The notes under the pieces are model-generated. The model saw only the letters and a program-made list of their open reading frames with translations, did no database searches and was not told where the DNA came from. Shown here in pieces: positions 10,331 to 23,009 of a DNA stretch of 64,000 nt. The position numbers were made by a program, and so were the translations under genes. Source of the DNA: Candidula unifasciata (Eukaryota > Mollusca > Gastropoda > Stylommatophora > Geomitridae); assembly GCA_905116865.2 (NCBI GenBank), contig CAJHNH020002554.1:39197-103196 (forward strand), written 5' to 3'. How positions within the stretch are numbered: position 1 is the stretch's first letter; every line of letters begins with the position of its first letter.

Positions 10331-10430
10331 TAATACAGAAAAAAGTACTTGAAAAACTGTTTTTATTGTGCCTATTTAACACCAGATTAATTGATATCAA
10401 GAAGTCTTACTGAAGACTGTGAATGTTGTG

Positions 10431-11820
10431 TCAATGTCGGCATGGCTAGAGACGTTGTGACAATGTTGGCATGGCTAGAGACGCTGTGTCAATGTTGGCA
10501 TGGCTAGAAACGTTGTCTTAATGTTGGCATGGCTAGAGACGTTGTGACAATGTTAGCATGGCTAGAGACGTTGTGTCAATGTTGGCATGGCTAGAGACGT
10601 TGTGTCAATGTTGGCATGACTAGAGACATTGTGACAATGTTAGCATGGCTAGAGACGTTGTGTCAATGTTGGCATGACTAGAGACGTTGTGACAATGTTA
10701 GCATGGCTAGAGACGTTGTGTCAATGTTGGCATGACTAGAGACGTTGTGTCAATGTTAGCATGGCTAAAGACGTTATGTCAATGTTGGCATGGCTACAGA
10801 CGTTGTGACAATGTTAGCATGGCTAGAGACTTTGTGTTAATGTTGGCATGGCTAGAGACGTTGTGACAATGTTAGCATGGCTAGAGACGTTGTTTCAATG
10901 TTGGCATGGCTAGAGATGTTGTGTCAATGTTGGCATGGCTAGAGACGTTGTGTCAATGTTGGCATGACTAGAGACGTTGTGACAATGTTAGCATGGCTAG
11001 AGACGTTGTGTCAATGTTGGCATGGCTAGAGACGTTGTGTCAATGTTGGCATGGCTAGAGATGTTGTGTCAATGTCGGCATGGCTAGAGATGTTGTGACA
11101 ATGTTAGCATGGCTAGAAACGTTGTCTTAATGTTGGCATGGCTAGAGACGTTGTGTCAATGTTGACATGGCTAGAGACGTTGTGTCAATGTTGGCATGGC
11201 TAGAGACGTTGTGTCAATGTTGGCATGGCTAGAGACGTTGTGTCAATGTTGGCATGGCTAGAAACGTTGTCTTAATGTTGGCATGGCTAGAGACGTTGTG
11301 ACAATGTTAGCATGGCTAGAGACGTTGTGTCAATGTTGGCATGGCTAGAGACGTTGTCTCAATGTTGGCATGGCTAGAGACGTTGTGTCAATGTTGGCAT
11401 GGCTAGAGACGTTGTGTCAATGTTGGCATGGCTAGAGATGTTGTGTCAATGTTGGCATGGCTAGAGATGTTGTGTCAATGTTGGCATGGCTAGAGACGTT
11501 GTGTCAATGTTGACATGGCTAGAGACGTTGTGTCAATGTTGGCATGGCTAGAGACGTTGTGTCAATGTTGGCATGGCTAGAGACGTTGTGTCAATGTTGG
11601 CATGGCTAGAGACGTTGTGTCAATGTTGGCATGGCTAGAGACGTTGTGTCAATGTTGGCATGGCTAGAGACGTTGTGTCAATGTTGGCATGGCTAGAGAC
11701 GTTGTGTCAATGTTGGCATGGCTAGAGACGTTGTGTCAATGTTGGCATGGCTAGAGACGTTGTGTCAATGTCGGCATGACTAGAGACGTTGTGTCAATGT
11801 TAGCATGACTAGAGACTGTG
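10431..11820. repeat. Minisatellite, 29-bp unit
   Basis: About 48 copies of a 29-bp unit reading ttggcatggctagagacg plus ttgtgtcaatg. Common variants are ttagcatg, gtgacaatg and gtcttaatg. The last eight or so copies before 11760 are almost identical, pointing to recent local expansion. The end decays over 11820-12000. Confidence 0.97.
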
Positions 11821-12019
11821 CATCAATGCTGACATTGTGGGAGCTTTTGTGCCATTGTTGGCAGAGAGATAGTATTTTTTCAATGTTGGCATGATAAGAG
11901 ATACTGTGTTAATGTTTATATGGTGCGAGATGTTTCAAACATGGAGCCATTCCAGAGCTCAGCGACTATCTACATTTAGGCTGTCAATGTCATATCTCGA
12001 AGTGTCAACGCCACACCAC

Positions 12020-13230
12020 AATTCATGACTGTCCATAATCTTGATTAATCCATGTAAACGCCCCGTCAAGGTTTATCACTGTCCATAATCATGTGTAATC
12101 CATGTAAACGCCCCGTCAAGGTTTATCACTGTCCATAATCTTGTGTAATCCATGTAAACGCCCCGTCAAGGTTTATCACTGTCCATAATCTTGACCCAGA
12201 GCCCTATAAACGCCCCGTCAAGGTTTATCATTGTCCATAATCTTGACCCAGAGCCCTGTAAACGCCCCGTCAAGGTAAATCACTGACCATAATCTTGTGT
12301 AATCAATGTAAACGCCCCGTCAAGGTTTATCACTGTCCATAATCTTGTGTAATCCATGTAAACGCCCTGTCAAGGTATATCACTGTCCATAATCTTGTGT
12401 AATCCATGTAAACGCCCCGTCAAGGTTTATTACTGTCCATAATCTTGACCCAGAGCCCTATAAACGCCCCGTCAAGGTTTATCACTGTCCATAATCTTGA
12501 CCCAGAGCCCTATAAACGCCCCGTCAAGGTTTATCACTGTCCATAATCTTGACCCAGAGCCCTGTAAACGCCCCGTCAAGGTTTATCACTGTCCATAATC
12601 TTGTCCCAGAGCCATGTAAACGCCCCGTCAAGGTTTATCACTGTCCATAATCTTGACCCAGAGCCCTATAAACGCCCTGTCAAGGTTTATCACTGTCCAT
12701 AATCTTGACCCAGAGCCCTGTAAACGCCCCGTCAAGGTTTATCACTGTCCATAATCTTGTGTAATCAATGTAAACGCCCCGTCAAGGTTTATCACTGTCC
12801 ATAATCTTGACCCAGAGCCCTGTAAACGCCCCGTCAAGGTTTATCACTGTCCATAATCTTGACCCAGAGCGCTGTAAACGCCCCGTCAAGGTTTATCACT
12901 GACCATAATCTTGACCCAGAGCCCTATAAACGCCCCGTCAAGGTTTATCACTGTCCATAATCTTGACCCAGAGCCCTATAAACGCCCCGTCAAGGTTTAT
13001 CACTGTCCGTAATCTTGACCCAGAGCCCTGTAAACGCCCCGTCAAGGTTTATCACTGTCCATAATCTTGTCCCAGAGCCCTTTAAACGCCCCGTCAAGGC
13101 TTATCACTGTCCATTATCTTGACCCAGAGCCCTGTAAACGCCCCGTCAAGGTTTATCACTGTCCATAATCTTGACCCAGAGCCCTGTAAACGCCCCGTCA
13201 AGGTTTATCACTGTCCATAATCTTTACCCA
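12020..13230. repeat. Minisatellite with mixed 50- and 52-bp units
   Basis: About 23 units share ggtttatcactgtccataat and gtaaacgccccgtcaa. They come in two types: 52 bp with cttgacccagagccct and 50 bp with cttgtgtaatccat. The types are interspersed, with the 50-bp form commoner on the left. Confidence 0.96.
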
Positions 13231-13317
13231 ACGCTCCATAAACACTCCGCCGAGGTTCACAGAGACAAACTTTGTGTCTCAACTACAACTGGTCACAGAA
13301 TATCACTATTGAAACTA

Positions 13318-13450
13318 GAATGAACGAACGAACTTTATTTTCAAAGGGTCACAAATTGGGCACACAGGCCCGTCTTACATTCGGCCCTTCCAGTCAACCA
13401 TTTTTCGCACAGCAGTTGTATTGTAGTCAGTAATGGCGCTACATGTATCA
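13318..13450 (-). mobile_element. Retroelement 3' end, family D, copy 1
   Basis: On the minus strand this reads gaagggccgaatgtaagacg, gtgcccaatttgtgac, then aataaag and a (TTCG)n tail. The same sequence is on the plus strand at 25680-25803. The poly-TTCG tail after an AATAAA-like signal suggests the 3' end of a SINE or LINE whose 5' part is missing. Confidence 0.75.
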
Positions 13451-13462
13451 AATTTAATTTAA

Positions 13463-14600
13463 CGATCTGTATGCTTGCGTGTACCTGTGTGTGTGTACCT
13501 GTGTGTGTGTACCTGTGTGTGTGTACCTGTGTGTGTACCTGTGTGTGTGTACCTTTGTGTGTGTATACCTCTGTGTGTACCTGTGTGTGTGTACCTGTAT
13601 GTGTACCTGTGTGTGTGTGTCTGTGTGTGTGTACCTGTGTGTGTGTACCTGTGTGTGTGTACTTGTGTGTTTGTACCTGTGTGTGTGTACCTGTGTGTGT
13701 GTACCTGTGTGTATGTACCTGTGTGTGTGTGTACCTGTGTGTGTGTACCTGTGTGTGTGTACTTGTGTGTTTGTACCTGTGTGTGTGTACCTGTGTGTGT
13801 GTACCTGTGTGTATGTACCTGTGTGTGTGTGTACCTGTTTGTGTGTGCCTTAATGTGTGTGTGATGTGTGTACCTGTGTGAGGTACCTGTGTGTGTGTGC
13901 CTTAATGTGTGTGTGATGTATATACTTGTGTGTGTGTGTGTACCTGTTTGTGTGTGCCTTAATGTGTGTGTGATGTGTGTACCTGTGTGTGTGTACCTGT
14001 GTGTGTGTGCCTTAATGTGTGTGTGATGTGTGTACCTGTGTGTGTGTACCTGTGGGTGTGTGCCTTAATGTGTGTGTGTGTGATGTGTACCTGTACCTGT
14101 GTGTGTGTACCTGTTTGTGTGTGCCTTAATGTGTGTGTGATGTGTGTACCTGTGTGTGTGTACCTGTTTGTGTGTGCCTTAATGTGTTGTGTGATGTGTG
14201 TACCTGTGTGTGTGTGTACCTGTTTTTGTGTGTGCCAGTGTGTGTGTGATGTGTGTACCTGTGTGTGTGTACCTGTGGGTGTGTGCCTTAATGTGTGTGT
14301 GATGTGTGTACCTGTGTGTGTGTACCTGTTTGTGTGTGCCTTAATGTGTGTGTGATGTGTGTACCTGTGTGTGTGTACCTGTGGGTGTGCCAGTGTGGGT
14401 GTGCCAGTGTGGGTGTGCCTGTGTGTGTGTGCCTCTGTGTGTGTGTGTGTGTGCCTGTGTGGGTGTGACTTAATATGTGTGTGATGTGTGTGCGTGTGTG
14501 ATGTGTTGTATGTGTGGTGTGTGTGTGTGTGGGTCTGTGTGTGTGGTGTATGCATGTTTGGTGTATATGTGCATCTGTGTGTGTGGTGTGTGTATGTGTG
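13463..14600. repeat. GT-rich compound minisatellite
   Basis: The left part to about 13860 is a 14-bp repeat (gtgtgtacctgtgt). The right part has longer units of about 53-60 bp that add gtgccttaatgtgtgtgtga to the same core. Open frames on both strands are periodic and not credible as genes. Confidence 0.95.
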
Positions 14601-14915
14601 CGGCTACTGCTGCCCTACTGCCCCGTACTCGCCACCTGCCTCTGCCTGACGGGGACTGCAGCCTGCATACATCAGCAGCTGAGCCTGGCCTGAAGACTTA
14701 GCCAGGCTTAGATCCCCGGACTTGCCGGCTTGCACAGGACTCAGACCCAGCCGTCGGTGCGTGATATGTCAGTGCTGACGTCATCAGGGCGTGACACGAC
14801 CGGATTGGCTGACTTCACAGGCCATGGACATCACAAATCCTAGTATTTACCAGGTTTAGGGGCACATTTCTTTTCCTCAGCGAATCAACCCTAATTATAC
14901 CTCATTAGCATACTA
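14601..14915. promoter_or_regulatory. GC-rich unique island with CRE-like palindrome
   Basis: A roughly 300-bp non-repetitive island between arrays. It has a full CRE palindrome, TGACGTCA at 14776-14783, and an inverted CCAAT (ATTGG) at 14804-14808. No TATA box or splice site was obvious. It could be an upstream control region of the minus-strand gene that starts near 8.7 kb, or another first exon. The call rests on motif content alone. Confidence 0.3.
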
Positions 14916-14917
14916 GC

Positions 14918-15432
14918 TTGGCATATGACGCAACATACACACCTGTTTTATGACACAGCATCCACACTTGTTTCATGACGCAACATACATGCCTGTTCCA
15001 TGACGCAACATACATACCTGTTCCATGACGCAACATACATTCCTGTTCCATGACTAAACACACATACCTGTTGCATGACACAACACACATACCTGTTCCA
15101 TGACACAAAACACATATTTGTTCCATGACGCAACACACATACCTGTTCCATGACGCACCAGGTATACCTGTTCCATAACGCAATACACAAACCTGTTCCA
15201 TGACGCAACACACATACCTGTTCCATGACACAACATACATACCTGTCCCATGACGCAACACACATACCTGTTCCATGACGCAACACACATACCTGTTCCA
15301 TGACGCAACACACATACCTGTTCCATGACGCAACACACATACCTGTTCTATGACGCAACACACAAACCTGTTCCATGACGCAACACACATACCTGTTCCA
15401 TGACTCAACACACATACGTGTTCCATGACGCA
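14918..15432. repeat. Minisatellite, 25-bp unit
   Basis: About 20 copies of acctgttccatgacgcaaca plus cacat. Central copies (about 15240-15350) are nearly identical; those at the left edge vary more. Confidence 0.96.
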
Positions 15433-16556
15433 ACTATAGATGTATCAGCGGTCCTTACATGTCTGTCCTACCATAGATTTATCAGAGGTCTTCACACGTA
15501 TGTCCTACCATAGATGTATCAGCGGTCCTTACATGTCTGTCCTACCATAGATGTATCAGCGGTCCTTACATGTTTATCCTACCATAGATGTATCAGCGGT
15601 CCTTACATGTCTGTCCTACCATAGATGTATCAGCGGTCCTTACATGTCTATCCTACCATAGATGTATCAGCGGTCCTTACATGTCTGTCCTACCATAGAT
15701 GTATCAGCGGTCCTTACATGTCTGTCCTACCATAGATTTATCAGAGGTCTTCACACGTATGTCCTACCATAGATGTATCAGCGGTCCTTACATGTCTGTC
15801 CTACCATAGATTTATCAGAGGTCTTCACATGTCTGTCCTACCATAGATGTATCAGAGGTCTTCACATGTATGTCCTACCATAGATGTATCGGCGGTTCTC
15901 ACATGTCTGTCCTCCCATAGATGTATCAGCGGTCCTTACATGTATGTCCTACCATAGATGTATCAGCGATCCTTATATGTATATCGTTTCATAGATGTAT
16001 CAGCGGTCCTTACATGTCTGTCCTACCATAGATTTATCAGAGGTCTTCACACGTATGTCCTACCATAGATGTATCAGCGGTCCTTACATGTCTGTCCTAC
16101 CATAGATTTATCAGAGGTCTTCACATGTCTGTCCTACCATAGATGTATCAGAGGTCTTCACATGTATGTCCTACCATAGATGTATCGGCGGTTCTCACAT
16201 GTCTGTCCTCCCATAGATGTATCAGCGGTCCTTACATGTATGTCCTACCATAGATGTATCAGCGATCCTTATATGTATATCGTTTCATAGATGTTTCGGC
16301 GGTCCTCACATGTCTGTCCTTCTATAGATGTATCAGCTGTCCTTACATGTCTGTCCTACTATAGATTTATCAGAAGTCTTCACATGTATGTCCTACCATA
16401 GATGTATTAGCGGTCCTCACATGTCTGTCCTACCATAGATGTATCAAAGGTCCTTACACGTATGTCCTACTATAAATGTATCAGCGGTCCTTACAAGTAT
16501 GTCCTTTCATAGATGTACCAGATGTCCTTACATGTCTGTCCTACCATAGATGTGTC
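15433..16556. repeat. Minisatellite, 37-bp unit, with higher-order repeat
   Basis: About 30 copies of a 37-bp unit made of catagatgtatcagcggtcc and ttacatgtctgtcctac. A block of eight units is duplicated without a difference I could see: sequence from about 15694 recurs 296 bp later (8 x 37), until a mismatch at 15999/16295. The right end decays. Confidence 0.96.
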
Positions 16557-16584
16557 TTTTAAGGACGTCAAGAGCCCTGGTGCC

Positions 16585-17042
16585 AACAGTCAGACAGACG
16601 GTGCTAGAGATTTGTCTACAGACGTCCAACAGTAGGGCAGACGGTGCTAGAGATTTGTCTACAGACCTCCAACAGTCGGGCAGGCGGTGCTAGAGATTTG
16701 TCTACAGACCTCCAACAGTCAGGCAGACGGTGCTGGACATTTGTCTACAAACCTCCAACAGTCAGGCAGACGGTGCTAGACATTTGTCTACATACCTCCA
16801 ACAGTCAGGCAGACGGTGCTAGAGATTTGTCTACAGACCTCCAACAGTCGGGCAGACGGTGCTAGAGATTTGTCTACAGACCTCCAACAGTCGCGCAGAC
16901 GGTGCTAGACATTTGTCTACAGACCTCCAACAGTCAGGCAGACGGTGCTAGAGATTTGTCTACAGACCTCCAACAGTAGGGCAGACGGTGCTAGAGATTT
17001 GTCTACAGACCTCCAACAGTCAGGCAGACGGTGCTAGAGATA
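16585..17042. repeat. Minisatellite, 43-bp unit
   Basis: About 11 copies of a unit containing gtgctagagatttgtctaca and gacctccaacagtcaggcag. The array ends abruptly at a gtgctagagat copy, where unique sequence begins. Confidence 0.95.
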
Positions 17043-18464
17043 TGACCCTAAAGATGCCCCGAAATCGGTATGGAAGTCTATTAAGGCTACGGAATTGTAA
17101 TGTAAAATATGAAAAGTCCCACATTCATGCTATGTACTTACTAGACCACTCCCACTAGCGTCTGTCTCAATTGGACCTTCACGTTTTCCCACCCAGGAGC
17201 TTGACCCAGTTCCCATAGTTCTAGTGTGACACAGTTGTGTCTTTCACATCCCCCAAGAAATAGATGTGCCTAATTCGGACAGTGTGACATCGATACAGTT
17301 CGTAGTTCTCTGGAATCGTACTCAACAACAAGGCCAGTGATATAACAGACACAGGAGTGTGTTTATTAACAATATTGTTACGTCAAGCAGTACTAATATA
17401 TTTCATTTATGCAACAATATAACATTCAAGTATCTTATTGTTGGCTGTTCATATATCTCACAATAAGTTCTTTAATCTCTCTAGCCAAGCTAAACCAAAG
17501 TTTAACATCTCTTCTCACGAGGTTTTCTCAACTACCTTCTTAGGCGGCCAGCCACTAACTCAACTCTCCTCCTTGCTGAGATCTCTTCACCTCCCTTCCT
17601 AACTCTCTCCGCGTGGTTTTTCAATCACCTCTCTCACCCTTCATCCAATATGTTGTCATCTTCAGTTGGACACGTGCATCGCCCGCTGCTCTCGGACACT
17701 CGTCGACCTTCTTCTCTCTCGTGCATCTTTTGGGTCTCCTCGTACATTTTCATCCTTCACTGTTAGATGTCATGATTTTATTTTGATAACCGTACTCAAT
17801 TCAACACTGGTCACCGTGCAGATGTTCCTACGTACTTTCCCAAAGATTACTGGTTTATCTGTGGGGCCTGTCTGGCCAACGTTCTAATCACCGATTTCTG
17901 TCATGCCACCTAGTGATGGATTGGCATGCCTTGATGGTGGTCTGAATGCATGCATTCTTCATTTAACCCCTCTTTCAGCCTTCCTATTTCACTTCACTAG
18001 TAGTCACATCTAGCCATCGTTTTTCCTTTTTAAAATTTTACCTTTTTTCTCTCTCTTAAAGTATGAAAATTATCCATGTAAAAAAACTTTACAATCACTA
18101 TAGCCAACATTTTTTACATTATCATAATACATTATAATAATCAAAATTCAATTCATTTTCTGTTGCTATCTGTCACTAACGGCACTGTCTTGTCTTTCAT
18201 GTTAGTTACACAATGATACGAACAATAAAAGAAATCAAACACTATATTCTTTTACCGATTTCTAGCATTCAGTTAATTCATTCAACATTTTCATTAATTT
18301 ACGTTTCCCTCTTATATATAATTGAAATGTCCACATTTCCAGTGAAGAATTTGTTACAGTAAATATAACTATAAAACTTCAGTTTTCTGTTTCTTGTTTC
18401 AAAAAAACAAAACAAAAACTTTAATGCATTGTGTATCTGCATCAAGCTAGCAGCCGAGATTAAT
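17043..18464. other. Unique AT-rich region, no gene seen
   Basis: About 1.4 kb of non-repetitive, AT-rich DNA. No open frame has recognisable similarity, and no clear mobile element ends were found. Its sharp left border with the 43-bp array suggests an old insertion, but the array does not resume on the right. Confidence 0.4.
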
Positions 18465-18517
18465 CATCAAATCCCACCATCAAATCCCACCATCAAATCC
18501 CACCATCAAATCCCACC
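18465..18517. repeat. Short tandem repeat, 13 bp x 4
   Basis: Four copies of atcaaatcccacc, the last complete one ending at 18517. Confidence 0.95.
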
Positions 18518-18520
18518 TAG

Positions 18521-18960
18521 GTGCCGACTGGAGAGGTTAGCTCTAGAAACAATCAAATGATGTTTAAAACAATCAAAGGTGCGACATGCTTATGGGTTCT
18601 ATTCCCTCTCTACCTTCCGCTCTCCCCAAAAACGCAACATTGCAAACACATGCGGGAGTTTACAGTTGAAGTTAATGTTGGGCCAGAGATGATGTCGCTC
18701 GCTGAAATGTTGCCCTGGCGTCCTTCACGCTTGACTGAGCGATCACACGAATCTGTTGTGATACATAGCCGAGGCCAGATGCCCATGGGGCCCGGATAAC
18801 GAGCTACTACCCGCCATAGGTAACCCTGTCTCACTTGTCACTTAGCTGGCAGCTCCTGCCACCACGTGACCAGTCAGCCTTTGACGTCTGCTGCCACACT
18901 GGTCTTAAAAAATACTAAGCCGGGCACAATTATGTATGGACTTTTGCCTGGTCTCAAAGG
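18521..18960. other. Unique spacer, no gene seen
   Basis: Average-composition unique sequence between arrays. It is open in one frame on each strand for 70-90 codons, but neither translation is recognisable. Confidence 0.4.
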
Positions 18961-18964
18961 TTCA

Positions 18965-19820
18965 TTGTCAAGTAGACGGACAATAAGTGTGGACAACATG
19001 AACAGACAATACGTGTGGCCAACATAAACGGATAACATAAACGGACAACGTGAGGGGGACAACACGAACGGAAAACATGAACGGACAACATAAACGGACA
19101 AGAACGGGCAACATGAACGGACAACATAAACGGACAAGAACGGACAACAAGAACGGACGACATGAACGGACAATAAGTGTGGCCACCATAAAAAGACAAC
19201 ATGAACGGACAACATGACCGGACAATAAGTGTGGACAACATAAATGGGCAATAAGTGTGGCCAAGATGAACTTACAACATGACCGGCCAATAAGTGTGGC
19301 CAACATGAAAAGACAACATGAACGGGCAACATGACGGGACAATAAGTTTGGCAAACATAAACGGGCAATAAGTGTGGCCAAGATGAACGGACAACATGAC
19401 CGGACAATAAGTGTGGCTAACATGAAAGGACAACATGAACGGACAACATGACCGGACAATAAGTGTGACAAACTTGACCGGACAATAAGTGTGGCCAACA
19501 TGAACGGACAACATGACCGGACGACATGAAAGGACAACATGACCAGGCAATAAGTGTGGCAAACATGACCGGAAAATAATTGTGGCCAACATGAACGGAC
19601 AACATGAACGGACAACATGAACGGACAACATGAACGGACAACATAAACGGACGACAAGGACGGACAACATGAACGGACAACATAAACGGACGACAAGGAC
19701 AGACAACATGAACAGACAACATGAACGGACAACATGAACGGACAAAAACATGAACGGACAACATGAACGGACGGACAACATGAATGTAGAACATGAACGG
19801 ACAACATGAACATGAATGGA
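18965..19820. repeat. Minisatellite, 13-bp unit with interspersed variant
   Basis: About 65 copies of acaacatgaacgg. Many are replaced by a longer block, acaataagtgtggcc, so the array alternates irregularly between the two. The pure 13-bp form dominates at 19580-19800. Confidence 0.95.
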
Positions 19821-19859
19821 CACTTGAACTGGTGTGGAAGTCAATTCTTTCAATAGTGC

Positions 19860-21345
19860 ACAAAACCTCCTCTCTCCTCAAGCCAACAGATCACAAAACA
19901 TCCAATCTCCCCAAGCGAACAGAGCACAGAACACCATCTCTCCCTAAGCCAACACTGCACAGAACACCATCTCTCATTAAGCCAAGAGTGAACAGAAAAT
20001 CATTTCACAAAAGCCAACAGATCACAGAACATCATCTTTCTCCAAGCCAACAGTGCACAGAACACAATCTCTCCCCAAACCTAAACTGCATAGAACACCA
20101 TCTCTCCATAAGCCGACAGATCACAGAATATCCTTTCTCTAAAGGCAACAGTGCTCAGAACACCATCTCTCCATAAGCCGACAGATCACAGAACATCCTC
20201 TCTCTAAAGGCAACAGTGCTCAGAACATCATCTCTTCCCAAGCCAACAGAGCACAAAACATCCTCTCTCACCAAGCCACCAGATCACAGAACATCATCTC
20301 TTCCCAATCCAACTCTGCTCAGAACATTTTCTCTCTCCAAGCCAACAGACCACAAAACATTCTATCTCTCTCTCTGCGCCAACAAAGCACAGAATACTCC
20401 CCGTCTCTCCAAGCCAACAGAGCACAGAACATTCTCTCTCTCCTAGCCAACAGAGCACAGAACATTCTCTCTCTCCTAGCCAACATGGCACAGAACATCA
20501 TTTATACCTAAGCCAACGGTGCAAGGAACATCATCTCTCAATAAGCCAACGGTGCACAGAACATCATCTATCTCTAAGCCAACGGTGCACAGAACACCAT
20601 CTCTCCCTAAGCCAATGGTGCACAGAACATCCTCTTTCAATAAGCCAACGGTGCAAAGAACATCATCTTTCAATAAGCCAACGGTGCAAAGAACATCATC
20701 TTTCAATAAGCCAACGGTGCAAAGAACACCATCTTTCAATAAGCCAACGGTGCAAAGAACACCATCTTTCGATAAGGCAACGGTGCAAAGAACACCATCT
20801 TTCAATAAGAAAAACTGTGCAAAGAACATCATCTCTCTCTAAGCTAATGGTACACAGAACATCATCTCTCCCTAAGTCAACGGTACACAGAACATCATCT
20901 CTCCCTAAGTCAACGGTACACAGAACATCATCTCTTTCTAAGTCAACGGTACACAGAACATCATCTCTCCCTAAGTCAACGGTACACAGAACAACATCTC
21001 TCCCTAAGTCAACGGTGCACAGAACATCATCTCTCTCTAAACCAACGGTGAACAAAACATCTTCTCTACCTAAGCCAACGGTGAGCAGAACATCATCTCT
21101 CCCTAAGCCAACAGTGTAAAGAACATCATCTCTCCCTTAGCCAACGGTGCACAGAACACCAATTCTCCCTTAGCCAACAGTGCACAGAACATCATCTCTC
21201 TCTAAGCCAGCGGTACAAAGAACATAATCTCCCCCTGATCCAACAGTGCACAGATCATCATCTTTCTCTAAGCCAGCGGTGCTCAGAAAATCATCTCTCC
21301 CTAAGCCAACGGTGTAAAGAACATATTCTCTCCCTAAGCCAAGGT
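19860..21345. repeat. Minisatellite, 33-bp unit
   Basis: About 45 copies of a unit containing agccaacggtgcacagaaca and tcatctctcccta. Because 33 is a multiple of three, long stretches stay open and encode an 11-residue repeat like RTSSLPKPTVH on the plus strand. The open stretches are in different frames and separated by stops, so I treat it as non-coding. Confidence 0.95.
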
Positions 21346-21930
21346 TCTAGCAACAGATCAAATGTATGAAGTGGTTCTATCAACAGGGCACGTGTGTTCA
21401 ATGGTGGTCTATAAGTTCTATCAACAGGACATGTGTGTTCAATGGTGGTCTATAGGTTCTATCAACAGGGCACGTGTGTTCAATGGTGGTCTATAGGTTC
21501 TATCAACAGGACACGTGTGCTCAATGGTGGTCTATAGGTTCTATCAACAGGGCATGTGTGTTCAATGATGGTCTATAGGGCCTATCAACAGGGCACGTGT
21601 GCTCAATGGTGGTCTATAGGTTCTATCAACAGGACACGTGTGTTCAATGGTGGTCTATAGGTTCTATCAACAGGACACGTGTGTTCAATGGTGGTCTATA
21701 GGTTCTATCAACAGGACACGTGTGTTCAATGGTGGTCTATAGGTTCTATCAACAGGACACGTGTGTTCAATGGTGGTCTATAGATTCTATCAACAGGACA
21801 CGTGTGCTCAACGATGGTCTATAGGTTCTATCAACAGGGCACGTGTGTTCAATGGTGGTCTATAGGTTCTATCAACAGGGCACGTGTGTTCAATGGTGGT
21901 CTACAGGTTCTATCAACAAAGGGACATGAA
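21340..21930. repeat. Minisatellite, 41-bp unit
   Basis: About 14 copies of a unit containing ggttctatcaacaggacacg and tgtgttcaatggtggtctat. Copies are highly alike apart from gg[ga]cacg alternation. Confidence 0.96.
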
Positions 21931-22384
21931 TTAAGTGGTGGTCTTGTATCTGGAAGGGACTTGTGATCACAGTTTTTACACGTGACCAACCTTCATGGAA
22001 AGGTTACATCAATTAGCCACCTGTCCACGACGCCAGGCAGCGAGATGACATTTTTGGGTGAACAAACACGACACAGGTTACTGAGGTCGTGACGCTGAAC
22101 AACACACTTGCGTGCTCTGAAAGCAGCAGCCACACCGGCATCTCGGTGAAACTTCAGCATCAGAATGGAGGAATTTGGTGCCAGGATCAAGCAATAGAAC
22201 GTGGAGCAGAAGCTGGGGAGAGACTGACAACAGCAATCTTGAGGTGGTACAGTAGACAGAGCCGGCGGCTCAACGTTAGTAACAACTGGAGAAGAAAATC
22301 CTGATGACGGCCATCTGTGCTGCAACCATACAGGGCTGTAGTTGTGAGTGGTGGGCTATTTCACAGTCACTACAGGAGATAAAG
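21931..22384. other. Unique spacer, no gene seen
   Basis: Unique sequence leading into a SINE. A 110-codon open frame on the minus strand (22325-21993) has no recognisable domain. Confidence 0.4.
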
Positions 22385-22663
22385 GAGTCACCGTGGCTGA
22401 GCGGCTAGACGCGCCGCGGATCGGAAGGTCGTGGGTTCGCTCCCTGGTGGAGACGGACTTTTCTTCAAAAATGACCTTGGCTCCCAGGTCGACCCAGCCT
22501 TGAGTGGGTACCGGGTGCAATCCCGGGAAGTAGAGGCGGCCGGCGTGATGCTGACCACATCACCCGTCTTGTGCCGTTGGTCTATAAAAATATAGGTCTA
22601 GCCCTATATGCCCTATACGCCTGAAGGCGTGGAAAGGGTCCTTTACTTTTTTACTTTTTTTAC
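22385..22663 (+). mobile_element. tRNA-derived SINE, family A body with a different head, copy 2
   Basis: The head has good polymerase III boxes: A-box TGGCTGAGCGG ending at 22404 and B-box GGTTCGCTCC at 22434-22443, about 30 bp apart as in tRNA genes. The body (ggtcgacccagcc, gagtgggtacc, ggcggccggcgtgatgctga, aaggcgtggaaaggg) matches copies at 4109 and 58799. The head does not match those copies, so this is a second head type on the same body. It ends in a T-rich tail. Confidence 0.88.
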
Positions 22664-22783
22664 TTACAGGAGATAAATGTGTGACTGATTGCTGGAGTCT
22701 CACGGATCCAGGTGTGGACAATATCAGGAAGGGGCGACGGGTGGGTGCCTCGCAAACAGTAGAAAGAAAAGGCTTGCTACATG

Positions 22784-22905
22784 ATAATGATTATGGTGGT
22801 GGTGGTGATAATGATGATGATAGTTATGATGATGGTGATGAAGATAGTGATGATGCCGAAGATGATGGTGATAGTGATGATGATGATGATGATAACGATG
22901 AACAC
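22784..22905. repeat. GAT-rich trinucleotide tract
   Basis: Imperfect (GAT)n/(GGT)n sequence. Its open frames (poly-Asp on plus, poly-His on minus) are repeat artefacts. Confidence 0.9.
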
Positions 22906-23009
22906 ATTGAAAGCTATACACGGATAGGGAGAATGATTTGAATCAATTGATGTTCCATTATTTAAACAAAAACATCGTTCAACCATTTACCGAGAGAAGT
23001 TCTATCGTC

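Noticed and set aside
17043..18464. LTR-like insertion at the end of the 43-bp array
   Set aside because: Its left border is sharp, but no target duplication or matching right border could be found, unlike the elements at 38.5 and 48.5 kb.
22385..22460. tRNA gene
   Set aside because: A- and B-boxes are present but no good cloverleaf or acceptor stem was seen, and the sequence leads into the shared SINE body.
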